Part shown: positions 42,780-55,552 of the stretch, piece after piece | How the letters are laid out: each line of letters begins with the position of its first letter | Numbering within the stretch: the first letter of the stretch is position 1 | Assembly: GCA_025642065.1 (NCBI GenBank) | Contig: JAODUP010000471.1 | Location: 581,001-645,000 of the forward strand | Direction of reading: 5' to 3' | Length of the DNA stretch: 64,000 nucleotides | Source of the DNA: Paralvinella palmiformis | Taxonomy: Eukaryota > Annelida > Polychaeta > Terebellida > Alvinellidae | Notes under the pieces: model-generated | What the model saw: the letters and a program-made list of their open reading frames with translations, nothing else | Told to the model about the DNA's origin: nothing | The model's database searches: none | Program-made: the position numbers and the translations under genes

Positions 42780-43621
42780 CATGATGACATCACAAAACAA
42801 AACAGGCGCGCTTTGCATTGTGGGATTTATAGGGGGTCCGCTGAGCGATAATACCGTGATAATCCCGCCATTTTAACCTAAAGTCAGTGTTCCAGATCTG
42901 TTATAATCATGCCAAAAACTAACTCCTGCGTACCGTATTGTCATGCCACTAGTAAGCGATAAAAACATTTAAGTTGGCATGTGTTGGCCGCGGGATGAAA
43001 CGCTGAGAAAGCGTTTGGTAGTTTTAATTCAAAATGACAATCTGCGAGTCAAAGTTTTATAATTAGAGTGTCGGTGTAAGCCAGTAAGGATTGACTGAAA
43101 CAGTGAAAGGCGCAAATAAAGTGTAATTTAACAATATTATTATCCATCAGATCATAGATAATAATATTGATAAATAAAGAGTAATTTACCATCTTATTAT
43201 ATCCATAAATATTAAATTAAATTTACCAATATACTGGACTCTATTCTTTCTATAATTTTAGTGTGATTTACTATGAACACCACATTTTAACACTATGTTA
43301 TGTCAGTGAATAGTATTGTACTATGGTTTACAATGTTGAATACCAGTACACTTTACTATCATTTATAAAGTAGCAATGACGGACGATTAGCATATAGTTA
43401 TAATCTGATATTTTGTTTTGGGATACAATTTTTCAACAGTGCCGGCTTTTTCGGAGTCGAAGCAGATTTAAACGGTACATAGAAGTTAGTTTTCGGCATG
43501 ATTATAACAGATCCGGAACATTGACGTTTAAGGTTAAAATGGCTGAAATATTACGGCGGACCCCCTATAAATCCCACAATGCAAAGTGCGGCTGGTTTGT
43601 TTTGGTTTGTGACGTCATCAG
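42780..43621. mobile_element. P-like foldback element with long inverted repeats and THAP-like starts
   Basis: The left arm (42780-42916) and right arm (43491-43621) form a terminal inverted repeat of about 130-137 bp, sharing TTTGCATTGTGGGATTTATA and GGATCTGTTATAATCATGCC (one base differs). The ends start CATGATGACATCAC and CTGATGACGTCAC, recalling the CATGATG end of Drosophila P elements. The inner end of each arm carries an ATG: MPKTNSCVPYC on the left, MPKTNFYVPF on the minus strand at right. This is the style of a THAP zinc-finger N-terminus, as in P transposases. The rest of the transposase is missing. The flanks ACCCATTG and GTTTATTG differ only by transitions and may be a decayed 8-bp target duplication. 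Confidence 0.7.
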
Positions 43622-43824
43622 GTTTATTGGCGTCAAACTTCAGGAGCATCCGGCCTTCTTTAAATACCGGTTCGGTAAGATGGAGACATCTTTCATATTT
43701 TTAAAGTCAACATTAACATCTAAATAAATATTATAGAGGGTCAGAATTGATGATTGGTTTTGTTTACTTATAATTTTAGCCAGACACACACAAGACTATA
43801 AGATCAACTTAACAGTAATAACTT

Positions 43825-44205
43825 TGGTGGCATTAATTTGGATTGATTTATTCAGCTGGGCTGACTTCATTAATTTGAATTGATTTATTCAGCTGTGATG
43901 ACTAATTTGAATAGATTTATTCAGCTGTGATGACTTCTTTAATTTGGATTGATTTATTCAGCTGGGATGGCTTCATTAATTTGGATTGATTTATTCAGCT
44001 GTGATGACTTTAATTTTGATAGATTTATTCAGTTGTGATAACTTCTATAATTTGGATTGATTTATTCAGCTGTGATGACTTCATTAATTTGGATTGATTT
44101 ATTCAGCTGTGATGACTTTCATTTGGATAGATTTATTCAGCTGTGATAACTTCTTTAATTTGGATTGATTTAATCAGCTGTGATGATGACTTCATTAATT
44201 TCATT
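43825..44205. repeat. 37-bp minisatellite, about ten copies
   Basis: Imperfect copies of a unit containing TTGGATTGATTTATTCAGCT and GTGATGACTTC. Some units lack a few bases between GACTT and TTGGAT. Confidence 0.9.
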
Positions 44206-44571
44206 TAATGGCCAACTGTGGATTACAAGAAGACACTCCTGAAAAGGACGAAATTGCTAATATCAACTTACAGTCAAGTTCATTATGCCAATAAAAGAAC
44301 TCGTTCAAAATATATCGAGATTAGCAGCCCACTACATTTTTGAAAAGCTTATAACATCAGGTATATGAAAACCAATGTTTACATTTGCGCTGATGCCCAT
44401 ATGGCCGCCATTTTGGATTTTCAAAATGGCCACCGCAAAATAAGAATTTCCGGATATCTCGGCCTCTTATTGGCAGAAACTTCATTCAAAATGCTCTTCC
44501 TATGTCGGTACTAACAACAGCATATTGACATATCCCTATCTCAACCTAAGAGTTTTATTTGCTAGTTGTGT

Positions 44572-47500
44572 TTAACTGAAATCATCAAAAGATGTTCTGC
44601 ATCTCATGAACAGATTACACATCATCACTGTCGTCATTTCTAATATTCCAGTCTTCATCGTTTGCATTTTCTGCGTCGCACAAGCAGAGTTCTGTGCAGA
44701 GTTATTTCTTCTGCACGAACATCTTTGTATGGAGCAGTTGGTTTTGCACTGGCATTTGACCAACTCGATGATGGTCTGTGATGCAAGAAGAACCTTGGTA
44801 GTCACTGGTAGCATCTGACCACCTGGGTTCTTATAGTAACCGAATTTCAATGGGTCAAAAGGGTTTTGCTGCATGATGGTGGCTTGGCACCATACCCGGC
44901 TTTATAACCACACGCGCTTGATGTGTTCCTCAAGTGTGCCAAGTGTAGGTTGTAACTATTTCTTTCAGCGAGTTGTTAGCACAGCAGATGCCATCTTAGA
45001 TTAGGTATACTTGCACTACAAGTATACCTAATCTAAGTCGGACAGTACCTCGATCAAACAAATTTTGTCAATTCGTCTTTCACCTCCTGTGTTAGATTAC
45101 CTTTCACTGGTAGTTTCATGAGTGCTATGGGTAAGTCCACGTCAGCTTTCATGTATTACTGAAACCATTGTATTTTACCAAAAGCGACGTCCCTTTTCAG
45201 AGCTTGTCGGAGTGACCGCCCGGCTAGAACCAAGACGTCTGTATCAGGAGTGAAGAATACCAGTTGTGCGTCAGGACACCGGTGTGGTGCCTCTGCTGCC
45301 AGGTAGATCATGAGCGTGTCGGCCTCTTCCGTGATTGTTGTCTATAAAGTGTCTGTAAGGTTTCTGGTGTGACCTGATGCTGATGTGATGACTAACTGAA
45401 GTGAGTTTTTGTAATCGATGGTTGCTTTGGTAAGGTAGTCTGTCAGTTCTGCTTTAGCTTTTTCATGTGACAGAAACAATGTCAGTGGGATGTGTTTGGT
45501 GTTCGTATCATCTGCAATCTGATACTGTATAGGAGCTTTTCCTTGTCGTCTCTCTCTAGTTTTCTCTTTCGGTGAGTTGGGTCGGGTTTGTATGTATCAA
45601 ATACCAGGATAACGTCACTGATTCCTGCTGTCAAAGTTGGGAGCCTGTCGTTGAAACTCTGGGCTAGATCTTTTACTGTGCTCGATTTTGAAATAGTGAT
45701 ATCCATGTTCCGTGAAATGCACCTCGCACAATTGTGGAACTCGGATTCTGGTTCAAGTTGTCCACAGCAGCTGTAGTGAATAGATTTCTCCTCAGGACCA
45801 AAGGGCAGACACCTCCATCCACTTCATACTGGCGACTTGCAGCACAAGCCATGGCCTTTGATATATCGAGAACTCTATCATGGGAGATGGATAGCCCTAG
45901 ATGAAACAAGGTGTCCACAAGTTCTCGTTTCCGAGTATAGCCGTGAATCATCATCCCAATATATATCGGATGGGGAGTTTGTCTGTCTTCACTGTGGTGT
46001 GTCCCAGTTGCCCCCTCGCGCCATCTCACACAATTGTTGTACTTCAAAATTTGTGCAACATTAAGTGCTGATTGCCTTGCCTCCGTGTCTCTTTCATGGT
46101 AATATTTGGTCCATCCATTATCATGCTAATTAAAGACGCCCAAGGTTCCTGGGAACAGAATATTCTTGACGGCCACTTAGAAATGACCCGTCAAACTGGG
46201 CATTCTTCTTCAGCATCTCACGGCGAATGATGTCGGCAGCCAAAGTGTCATAACTGGATCCCATGTCTGTGCGTAACAATTTGCCTGGTCACGTTAATGG
46301 GATGTCAATCTGTTCCTGGCACAAGGCGCAGAGACCAGTCAATTGAGTGTGGTGATGGTGTACATGACCTTAAGCTTTCACCATGAATGAGCTTGCACTT
46401 CGATGACATGATTAGCCACACATATCTTCATTCACCTGTAAATATAAATCCAATTGAACAATTTCAATTAGACTAGTTTTGGTGTATTTTATCAATTCAG
46501 TTCTGGCTATAATAGATTCAGCGTATATGAAAACATTTAAAACAACACTTCATTCATGTTTGTATGACATTTATTCACAAAGATACGGCATTTAAAGATA
46601 TTCCGGAATCGGATGGTGGCCATCTTGGATTTTACCATTTGTGGCTGTTGAGCTTGGCATGATATATAAATCATTTTATTACATATTAAGTAATGTTTGT
46701 ACCAAATTTGGTGCTTTTATCACAAAATGCACAATTATTTCGCAAATCTGCCCCACTATGACCAGATGTGATTTGTAGCCTGCCCAGCCTGGGATCTTTC
46801 CTTGTGATCTACTCACTGCCGATCTCGAGAGAGAGCAGATATAATCATCCAGCCAATAGTGGTCATGATTCGGGAACACATTTTAAATTCTAGTTTTCTC
46901 TTGTCTGGCCCAGGTTTCGGTTTACTACATTGCTTGATAGGTACATGATAAGGAAGAACAGATAGGTTTTGGGCAATACTAAGCTCCAGATTGGATGCGA
47001 TTTGTTCTCTTGGTGCATCAGCCTTTTGATACACTGCTGCGAGTGTGCCATGTGTGGTGCCTTTGCCATCTACAGTGTCCTCAGTAAAGTATGTATTGTC
47101 AATGGAGAAGAAGACAAATGTACCCTTCTTGAAGAAAGGAGGTACATACAGTCATTTTTGTGTGTTTTCAACAACAGCATTGGCAATTGCTGTTTCTAAG
47201 AGCAAGGTACGGCTGTATGATACGCAGTAGTTCTTTTCTCGGAGGAGGACCATCATCATCTTGTTCCTAGTGTCATGATGAACAGCGAGTGCCAACCTTA
47301 AAACATGTGGGTTCTCTCGTGAGTGTGGTGTTCGGAATGTTTCCGAGGCTTTCTTGGATATGTGTTACACTTGTTTCCTGGTTTTGAAGGCATACATTAT
47401 ATTTTTACTTATTTATCATCTCCGTTTGCAGCTGTTCATCAGGTCCCACCAAAAACCATCGTATCAGACCGTAGAGCTCGGTAGGAATATCGTTTCTTGT

Positions 47501-47760
47501 GCTGAATACTGTAATTTTGTCTGTTTCCTTCTTCTCTCCAGCAAATTTTGTAATGCTGTTGCGTAGCAGCAGTTTAGCTGTCTTGTATATCATCATTGTG
47601 TTTTCCATTTCACTAGTGAAATTTTGCATCAAGGAACAGTTGATCATTATCTTCTTCACGTGCTTCAGGACAGTAAAGAACAGATGGTTTTGTTGTCTTT
47701 CTACCTCACTGACTTCACAGTTGCTAATTCTGAAACTTTTTGGTATTTTACATCATTATC
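44572..47760 (-). pseudogene. Decayed transposon-like gene with CxC-type Cys cluster, class unclear
   Basis: Blocks of one protein lie in order on the minus strand but in broken frames. They are an N-terminal helical part (47659-47405, ending IPTELYGLIRWFLVGPDEQLQTE), a middle part (47034-46679), the most conserved block (46047-45673: PIYIGMMIHGYTRKRELVDTL, FTTAAVDNLNQNPSSTIVRG, FHGTWISLFQ), a block with VILVFDTYKPD (45706-45482), and a C-terminal cluster (44874-44572: CQCKTNCSIQRCSCRRNN). I recall the FTTAAVDN...NPSS...FHGT block and the CxCKTxC...CSCRR ending as recurring together in many uncharacterised multi-copy invertebrate proteins. I cannot assign it to a named superfamily. Many stops and frameshifts make this copy dead. 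Confidence 0.65.
44995..45037. repeat. Perfect hairpin with 19-bp arms
   Basis: The left arm CTTAGATTAGGTATACTTG (44995-45013), a 5-base loop (CACTA) and the exact complement (45019-45037) lie inside the decayed gene. Confidence 0.95.
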
Positions 47761-48163
47761 ATTTTGTGTGTGCAGAGAATCTGTATTACTCCTGTCCTGC
47801 TATATTCAATGAAATATGTAAATGTCGTTTTATGGAAGTTCGTAGATCTAGTTTAGTTGGGATCAAACGCCAGAGACGGGCTGTGCGTTGTCGAATAGGC
47901 TAAATAAAATAATAGTTAAGCTTAATTTCCCGCCCAAAGAATAAAGCTTTAACAGCTACCAAATGCCTTTACTTCTGAAAAAAGATATTCCCTTTGTATT
48001 ACTTTCAGGCCCACAGCTCATGAAACCATCGACACAACAATAATTCACCATGTTTATAAACCTGATTTTGTAGTTTGCATTCCTTTTTTCCCGGCCCGAA
48101 GTTGGGACCTGTTTGCCATCAAATCGGCGGCTGTGTTCGGTTTAGTTTTCTTTCAGGTCAATG
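47760..48163 (-). mobile_element. Dispersed repeat C, copy 1 (upstream of the CxC element)
   Basis: About 400 bp, beginning ATTTTGTGTGTGCAG and ending CAGGTCAATG, matches 60222-60634 throughout at an estimated 80-85% identity. It lies where the 5' leader or first exon of the minus-strand CxC element would be, so it is probably the leader region of that family. Confidence 0.8.
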
Positions 48164-48169
48164 GCTTTT

Positions 48170-50180
48170 ATACAGAGAGGCGTTACTCTTCCCGCGCCAT
48201 GTTGAATTATTGAACCAGTGGCGCCCCCAGCGACCGGGGGTATTTCTCAGATAAACAAAAGCTCTCTGGTTGTGCACATGTGATCGTGTACATGTGTGCG
48301 CATGGTTGAAATGAATTGCCAATACTAGTACTATATGTTACATGATCACATACTCTTTTATTAATTAACACTTTAATTGTGCAGACATGATATCGAAAAA
48401 AAAACAAGCTCTGAAACTGTAAATAAATAATTAAGTGATTTCACAGCCCAGTCACTTAATTAATTCATAGTCTACAACTTGCGATCACTTGACAGCTGAT
48501 CAGAAAATAATTGAACGTGGTTTAGGTTATTTCACAGCTTTGTGTGTGGAAGGCGTAATTTTCACAAGTTTTTTTAATGAAAACAATTAGGTACATATGA
48601 GGTAAATGCATACAAACATACTTTCATCATGTCAGTTTATCATAGTCCATACATTTTTTTTATTTGGATATATACATATAATGATATATTCAGATATTAT
48701 AACGCAACCATAACACAATTCACCATATATTCATCATGTCCGTTTATCATATATTAACTCAAAAAATTATAAGCTCATTTAAAGTCTACGCCTGAATAAT
48801 ATAGACCATGCAATATAGGCCTACCCAGCTGAGAACAAAGAATATACATGGAATATTAACAATGTTTATGTTTGCGTTAAAATGTTAAAGATAGAGAAAT
48901 TAGTACTTTCATACAATAAGCGGCATCAAATCTCTTGTGCCACGGGTTCATCTACAGTTACAATCAGTCATTTGTTATCAAATGGATAGAATAACCCAAA
49001 TTGCTTCCAGCTCTAAACAACCACTACTACAAAAATATGACATTTAGTCCAGATCAGTGAACTGTTTAAAGTTAGACAGAATATACCCAAATATGTAATA
49101 GACACATGCATTGACTACTGTAACAGATAACACCAGTAAATCTGTAACCAAGAGATTGTCCTGTTTACATAGTATCTCATCATCATAGAACTTCAAGGAC
49201 TGAAACAGAACTATACTTTGTAAAATAATGACTTGAAACAAGTGCATACACAATGTGTAAACACTTGTTTTCCTTTTTTCAAAGTTAGTTAATGATTTGA
49301 TATGCATTTAAGTTATGAAGAGAAGTATACCAATTAAAGCACATGAGCTGAACATTCAAGTACTAATTCAGGTGCTGGTAATCCTTTTTTGTATTAAGAT
49401 ATGAAATGGGCTGACAAATTTCATGGGTTTGGTGCCTTGTTTCTTATTTAATTAATTTTATAATACCAATTTTCACCATTAATATTTATAAATATTAATT
49501 ACCATCACAGCTGGCCCTGTCTCCTGTATAGGTCTCCTATCTGTTAATACCTTCCTCTTTGATTTCAGTGGATGCATGCAGTGGATTTGGTACATCAAAA
49601 ATAGTTGGAATAGCATTCTAGATAAGTTGTCTGGTTCATGAATTCCGTTTCAGTGAAATGCATATCATACATTCTACAATTAGTATTCAAGTAATTTAAA
49701 TCTTTCCTCATCATATATCTGCCCAACAACAATTAATAACCCATCTTTTACTTAAGATAAACAAATAACAAAATGAATGTTTCTACCACTAGTTGAGGTA
49801 TTTGTTATAAATAGAAGTCCATATATGTTAATAAGTACCAATTGCTTACGTTTAAAGATAAATATGGATGCAGGTGATCATGTAAATACTCAGTTACTTA
49901 TAATTATTGTAATTAGAGAAAAATTATCTGATTATAGTAATGTAATTTTAGAAGTCCAATTATATTATTAACAATAATAAAGTAAAATATACCTCCCGCC
50001 CATAACATCTTCAGTGGCTCCAGTACATGTAACTGTAAGCTTATGTATATCTTACATACCCATTTTGTGATTAATAGGTTGATATTGATCAATAAAATTT
50101 AATCAGATTTTGTCTGAAACAAATATATATCTAGATAGATCCTGCTTGGGCCTACTGCTTGGGTCATCATGTCAAGTAGG
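48170..50180. other. Intergenic stretch, nothing recognised
   Basis: Strongly AT-rich with no conserved frame or repeat relation that I could detect. Confidence 0.4.
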
Positions 50181-50429
50181 GGCGTGTCTACTTCAAATTG
50201 TTATGCTTACTTTTTAAATATCCTTTATTTAAAAAAAACAGATCATATTACATTTTTAGACTAGCTTTCATTTCCTTTCGGAGATGTCTTTATTTGTGCA
50301 TACTTTTTCTGTTGCTGCAGCTGAAAGCGGCGCAGAATGAACCAGTGCCACCAGGCGCCATGTTAACGAAGGGAGCTGTCCGTGACAATCTATCTCCGGT
50401 CGCTAGGGCCCTGGCGCTCCATGAATTCA

Positions 50430-50700
50430 AAATGGCGTCCCATGTTAAAACGCGAAGTAACACCTCTTGTTATAAATAGTCTTTGATGGCGGCTCATTCA
50501 AACACCACTGACTGCTCGGTCTAGTTTTCTTTTAGGTCAATGACGCGAAGTAACACGTCTTGTTATAAATAGTCTTTGATGCAACTAAGGCAGCTGTCCG
50601 TATACAAGACGTTAGGATCGCTACGCTCCTTGAATTCAAAATGGCGCCCCATGTTTAAAAGACAAGTAACACGTCCTGTTATAAACATTCTTTGTTTATA
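50430..50700. repeat. Local direct repeats related to dispersed repeat C
   Basis: The word AAGTAACACGTCTTGTTATAA recurs, with small changes, near 50455, 50550 and 50665, and GAATTCAAAATGGCG recurs near 50423 and 50633. CGGTCTAGTTTTCTTTTAGG, the terminal portion of repeat C, is embedded at about 50517-50536. Confidence 0.75.
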
Positions 50701-50709
50701 TTTCATTGT

Positions 50710-51880
50710 CGTAAAATGAACTTACTCGATGATAATAATAATAATATAACTTTATCTCAGACTCTTAGTCCATAGTAATATAATCCTAGTAACAAATTAT
50801 TACAGTAAAATTATATCACGTTCAACACCAGGAAGTGAACATTATACATAGTATCACATCTAAAAGAAACAAATTATCACCACGGCATAAAATGAATTAA
50901 AAGAGAATATACTGATTATAGAATATCAAAAGAAGACAAGGGAACTGAAGATAAAATAATACGCATAATAATTAATACTATTTGAACTTGACTGAAGCAT
51001 ATTGATAAAATTTGTGATATGTTTCCTTTGTTATCCACCAAAGGAAGGTATGTCATAGTGAAGAAATAGTCCACCTACACTACAATATTTACCCAGTTTC
51101 ATAAGTCGGCTATAGTTATTATTGTAGTTGGTACAGAGTGCTGCATATTTTTAAATTGCTGCAACTGGAATCCACACTTTCTCACCATCATTAACTAATA
51201 GCTTTAATACATCAAGTTTGAAGCAAAAGAAAACCATTTCCCATATTACTTAATCTTTGCTGAATTAATAGAAACAACTTAAATATACCTTCCAACGCTT
51301 TTTAACAGTTTTAACTATTGAATATTTAGATAATTCACTTTATATATAATTTTCGTACATTCTACGATGAGCGATTTACTAAATCTTAATTGCTATTGTA
51401 AGATCCCAATTTATATAATCTCTAAAGACTAATTAAAAAGTACACATCTGTTGGCTTTGACACGAATACTACACGCTTCATAGACCGAGCTGTTAGCGCA
51501 GGTAGTCACAGATCTCTAAGAGATAGCTTACACTTCCAGTGAAGTGCTGAAGAAGTTTTGCCCTCGTTACCGTCGTAGTTGTTTTTGTCTATAGTTTGTA
51601 TCATACGCATAGAGGTGGCCGCAAGAAACAATGTTTCACGTTGATGGCTGAATGGTTAATCTCTTTGATCTACAAACACTTTAGTACTAATCGCTATAAA
51701 ACATCACAGGATCTGAGCTCGTCTCATGGTGTCAGATATAATCTACTATATGGAGGCTCTGGGGCAAAATACAATAATCGGTTGACTATATCAGTGATTC
51801 ACCGAAGGCAATATAATAATTGATTATATCTTGAATTATCATAATTATGCATGTATACAACAAGACAAACATTCATTGAA
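50710..51880. other. Intergenic stretch, nothing recognised
   Basis: AT-rich, with ATA/AAT triplet runs (50730-50746), and no gene or known element seen. Confidence 0.4.
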
Positions 51881-51885
51881 AATCT

Positions 51886-51933
<48 letters not shown>

Positions 51934-51958
51934 TATATATATATATATATATATATAT
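51886..51958. repeat. (AT)n microsatellite, interrupted once
   Basis: Two AT blocks are separated by AGGGT. Confidence 0.95.
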
Positions 51959-52559
51959 GGTTGATCTTATTTTTGTTGGAAATTGTGTTTGTTTTCTTCT
52001 AGAATAGAACGAACAATGTCGATTATAAAAGATTATATCATTCATATAGACGGCTGGCTTGATGAGGGGTGACTAATCCTCGAAATATTTAACGCTGGAG
52101 ACAAATTAGGCTACAGTCAGGTCAAATATTACCCAAAACTTAACCTTCCGACAAGATGAGGATTCCGATCAAAAGCCTTCCCCCCTCCAAAAAACAACAA
52201 CACTACAGTCGCATGTTGTTTTCTGTAATGAGAGACAGTTAAATTATTTTCCCAGCTTTTATAATTCAATCGATTAAATCCTATATTTTAAAGAACGAAC
52301 CTAAGTACTAACCTGAACGACTGTTAAGCCAAGTCAGGTATAAATATTGTTGTCATGTCATCATCCGATTATTAAGGAAGTTTGATTGAAGACGAAGAAA
52401 CAAAATATCCCCAACCACGATTAGGCGGTAATTAGATAACATCATTCCATGATTTGATGGCGATTAGATAATAACTTAGACGGCATGAATAACAAATAAA
52501 TCGATACAGCTCGATGTCATGCCGTAGTTCGTCACCGGGTAATAGGCCATTAGTCAACA

Positions 52560-52626
52560 TCAGGTGGCTTTGTCCAATAGACGACAGTCAGGGATCTCTC
52601 CCAAATTTCAACAATTACAAGGTACT
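52560..52626. repeat. Orphan monomer of the 63-bp minisatellite
   Basis: One unit-like segment reads GGCTTTGTCCAATAGACGAC, then AGTCAGGGATCTCTCCC and AAATTTCAACAATTA. It corresponds to the 9757-11092 unit with a few changes and lies about 105 bp upstream of the prominin start codon. Confidence 0.8.
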
Positions 52627-52729
52627 AGGCCAGAGACGAGCAAACCGTTTGGACGTTGTTCACCAGAAAGGGTTCTTGTTGAACTGATCCTGGTTTGGGC
52701 GGATCGCCGTATTAGTGCGTTACTGTGTC

Positions 52730-53009
52730 ATGGCGGGTCTAAAGCCGTTGATCGTCTGCTTCGGCTTTATCCTGACCTGGGTTAGCCCGGTATTGGGATA
52801 CGTCGATCCTACGCTGGCGCCACCTGTTGTCCGGGATCAGCTGGGCAATGTCGCCGATGAGAATGATGTCATCACGTGGAGTAGTTCGTATCCGAAAGGG
52901 AAGTCCTATCTGTCAGCGGATGAAGTGAACCGTGACGACATCAACAGCAAATACTACGCGATTGTTGACAGTTTCACGAATGTCGTGCAACCTCAAGATC
53001 CACCTTACG
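52730..53009 (+). CDS. Prominin exon 1 (signal peptide, N-terminal ectodomain)
   Basis: 93 codons plus one base. A donor GTATGG at 53010 follows the codons PPY. Reading past it gives a stop after about ten residues. Confidence 0.85.
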
Positions 53010-53320
53010 GTATGGTATATAATCAGTGTTCCGCTCTAATGTAATATATCAGGGTAATAATATCAATTATCAATATCAATATGTTTATATTATTTCACAT
53101 TTTGTTTCTTTTATATAATGTGTTTGGGTTCCTCCGTGACTTAACTCGTAGCGCGGCTGGCCACAGATCTATAGCACCTGGTTTCAAATCCCGGCCGTGA
53201 TATGTCAGAAGGCTGTTTCATCTTTCACGTCGCTCCATTACCTTTGGGGGTAGCTCTGTCCAATTAGCCTACCTTGTGCATAAAAGTGGCCATAAAACAG
53301 CAATATTTAACATGTTACAT

Positions 53321-53379
<59 letters not shown>

Positions 53380-55520
53380 GGATGGCCTGGGCATATGATG
53401 TAACATATTATAGAAATGGTTAACTTATATTGTAAAGTTATGTCTAGAAACAGGTTATTAAAATGAAGGGTAAGATTGGTTTATAAACGGCTCAATCATC
53501 TCCATTTACAAACAAACTAACAGTCGAAATAAACATTTCACCATCACTCCCTCAGATAATATCACTTCAATTTTTAATGTTTATAAAAGTAATCTAAAAT
53601 CCCCAATAATAATAATCGTGAATCGTATCTGATACGATAAGTATTATGAAATAATCCTAATTACTGGAGAGTAGCCATTACGTCTTCTTCGAATGCCAAC
53701 TTGTAAGGCGGGAAGGAAACAGGTCACGTGTTCTGACGTCAGGTGGCACAAGGATCACGTAGCCGTGTCGATCCAGATCAAGGTATTTCAAAGTTCCGAC
53801 TATCCGATATCGCCGTCCCTATTTCCCGACACACAATCAATCAAGTGAATCCACTATCTGGATCGAAGAACTCTGGGATATTTAGATATGGAGCCGCTTC
53901 TCCAATAAGGGTCATCGCACGAACAATCATCTGGAGGGATGGCATCACATGCTGAACTAGTTGGCGCAGAAGAGTCACCCGAACATATTCGAGGTGATTC
54001 AACTTCTTCAAAGAGGATAGTCCGTTAACGGGGTGAAGGTGAACCAGCTGGATGGTCACCAGGGCGTTCCAGATCGCAAGAAGAAGTACAGGAATATCGA
54101 CATCAGGATACGATCACTGAAGAACCAGCCGACGAACAACGAGCTCATGGACACGGAGTATACCGATCACGTGACTGAAAGACAACAACGTGACTTAAAC
54201 AAATGACATGTTTAATTAAAAACCTCATTTACAGAATGCGACCAACTTATCAGCCTTATGATGCCTTTGTTGATGTTGATATTATATCAGTCATGTGGCT
54301 GAAATACTGAGTGCGACATGTACTTTAACATACTTATATTGTAAGCCGCCAAAATAAATATAAGTACGGTTTAAGACAGTGTTCTCATTGTTCTTACTTA
54401 GTGTCTGCTTTGCGAAATGTGTCGGCCCGGTTTTTCCGAAAGTACGGAAAGTACCGAATGTCCGAATTAAACCGATCTCACCGGAAACGGGTTACCGAAA
54501 CTACATTTTTATGTCTGTTCTCTAGTTTCGGATATCACGTCCATAACAGGTCAAGTCCGGTCACGGGTGCTCTGGCTTAGCCATCCTGGTGACCTTAACC
54601 CCCCCCCCTCTCCCCCCATACAGAACCTACTAATTTCTATTAACTGAGATCATCGGTTCATTTACATGCATGTGACAGCTCAGTAGACGTTTCTTGTTAC
54701 ATAAGTAGAAAATATTCGTTTTAAGGAATTTCCCTAGATAAATGTATTTAACCATTTCAGTAACATACGTGACTGTTTTGGAACAACTATAATGTAATAG
54801 TCGTAAGTACGCTCTTGTTCCGAAAACACGTGATTTCGGTTGATCCATGTTTACATGGTTATGATCTGTTTGTACTAAGTGACGTCAGATGTGAGCAGCA
54901 TCCGGTCAGCGTCTGGCTTCAAATGACGACGGCACCCACATATCAATTATAATCGATTAACCAGCTGTTCACGTTCATATTATGCCATAGTTTATAACTT
55001 CTGTGAGAATATTTGTATTAGTTCTGGAAATTTAAAATGAACTATTCCTTTGCGATAGCTAAATAATATATAAGAGTCACCTTTAGGCACAATTAACCAG
55101 GATGACTATCCCTAGCCTGAATTTCAGAAAGCCGCGCGAACCTTAACAATGGACCCACCGTATGGCTAATATAATTAATATTAGGATACACTAGTAATAA
55201 TTTATGCATACTTTATATATTTGCAGATTTGATGTCAGAACTGATGAAGTCACGTTTGGATATTTCTGGTGAAATTATGACGGTACGTCATCGATGTAGT
55301 AAAGAAATATATATTTTAGATGAGCATATGCGCAGTTGGGTATCTAAGGTGTGGCAGGTATGGCACGTGCCCTGGACGCCATTTGAAGGGGGCGCCACTG
55401 ACTACTGTTTTTCAGTTGATATTATGGTACAGGTATCTGAAAGATAGGTATCAGATATTTGGTGGAAAGGGGCGCAATTTCATTGAGCTATTTTCCGTGC
55501 ATACACCTCTGCATATATCC

Positions 55521-55552
<32 letters not shown>

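Noticed and set aside
43413..43727. 104-codon plus-strand frame at the right arm of the P-like element
   Set aside because: It runs across the terminal inverted repeat into flanking DNA; the element's own THAP-like start reads the other way.
52715..52729. Prominin start at a GTG five codons upstream
   Set aside because: An ATG at 52730 directly precedes the signal peptide; GTG starts are not expected in animal nuclear genes.
53010..53044. Extension of prominin exon 1 to the stop at 53044
   Set aside because: A good donor at 53010 joins in phase to the microexon and TM1 exon; the extension adds only residues without family similarity.
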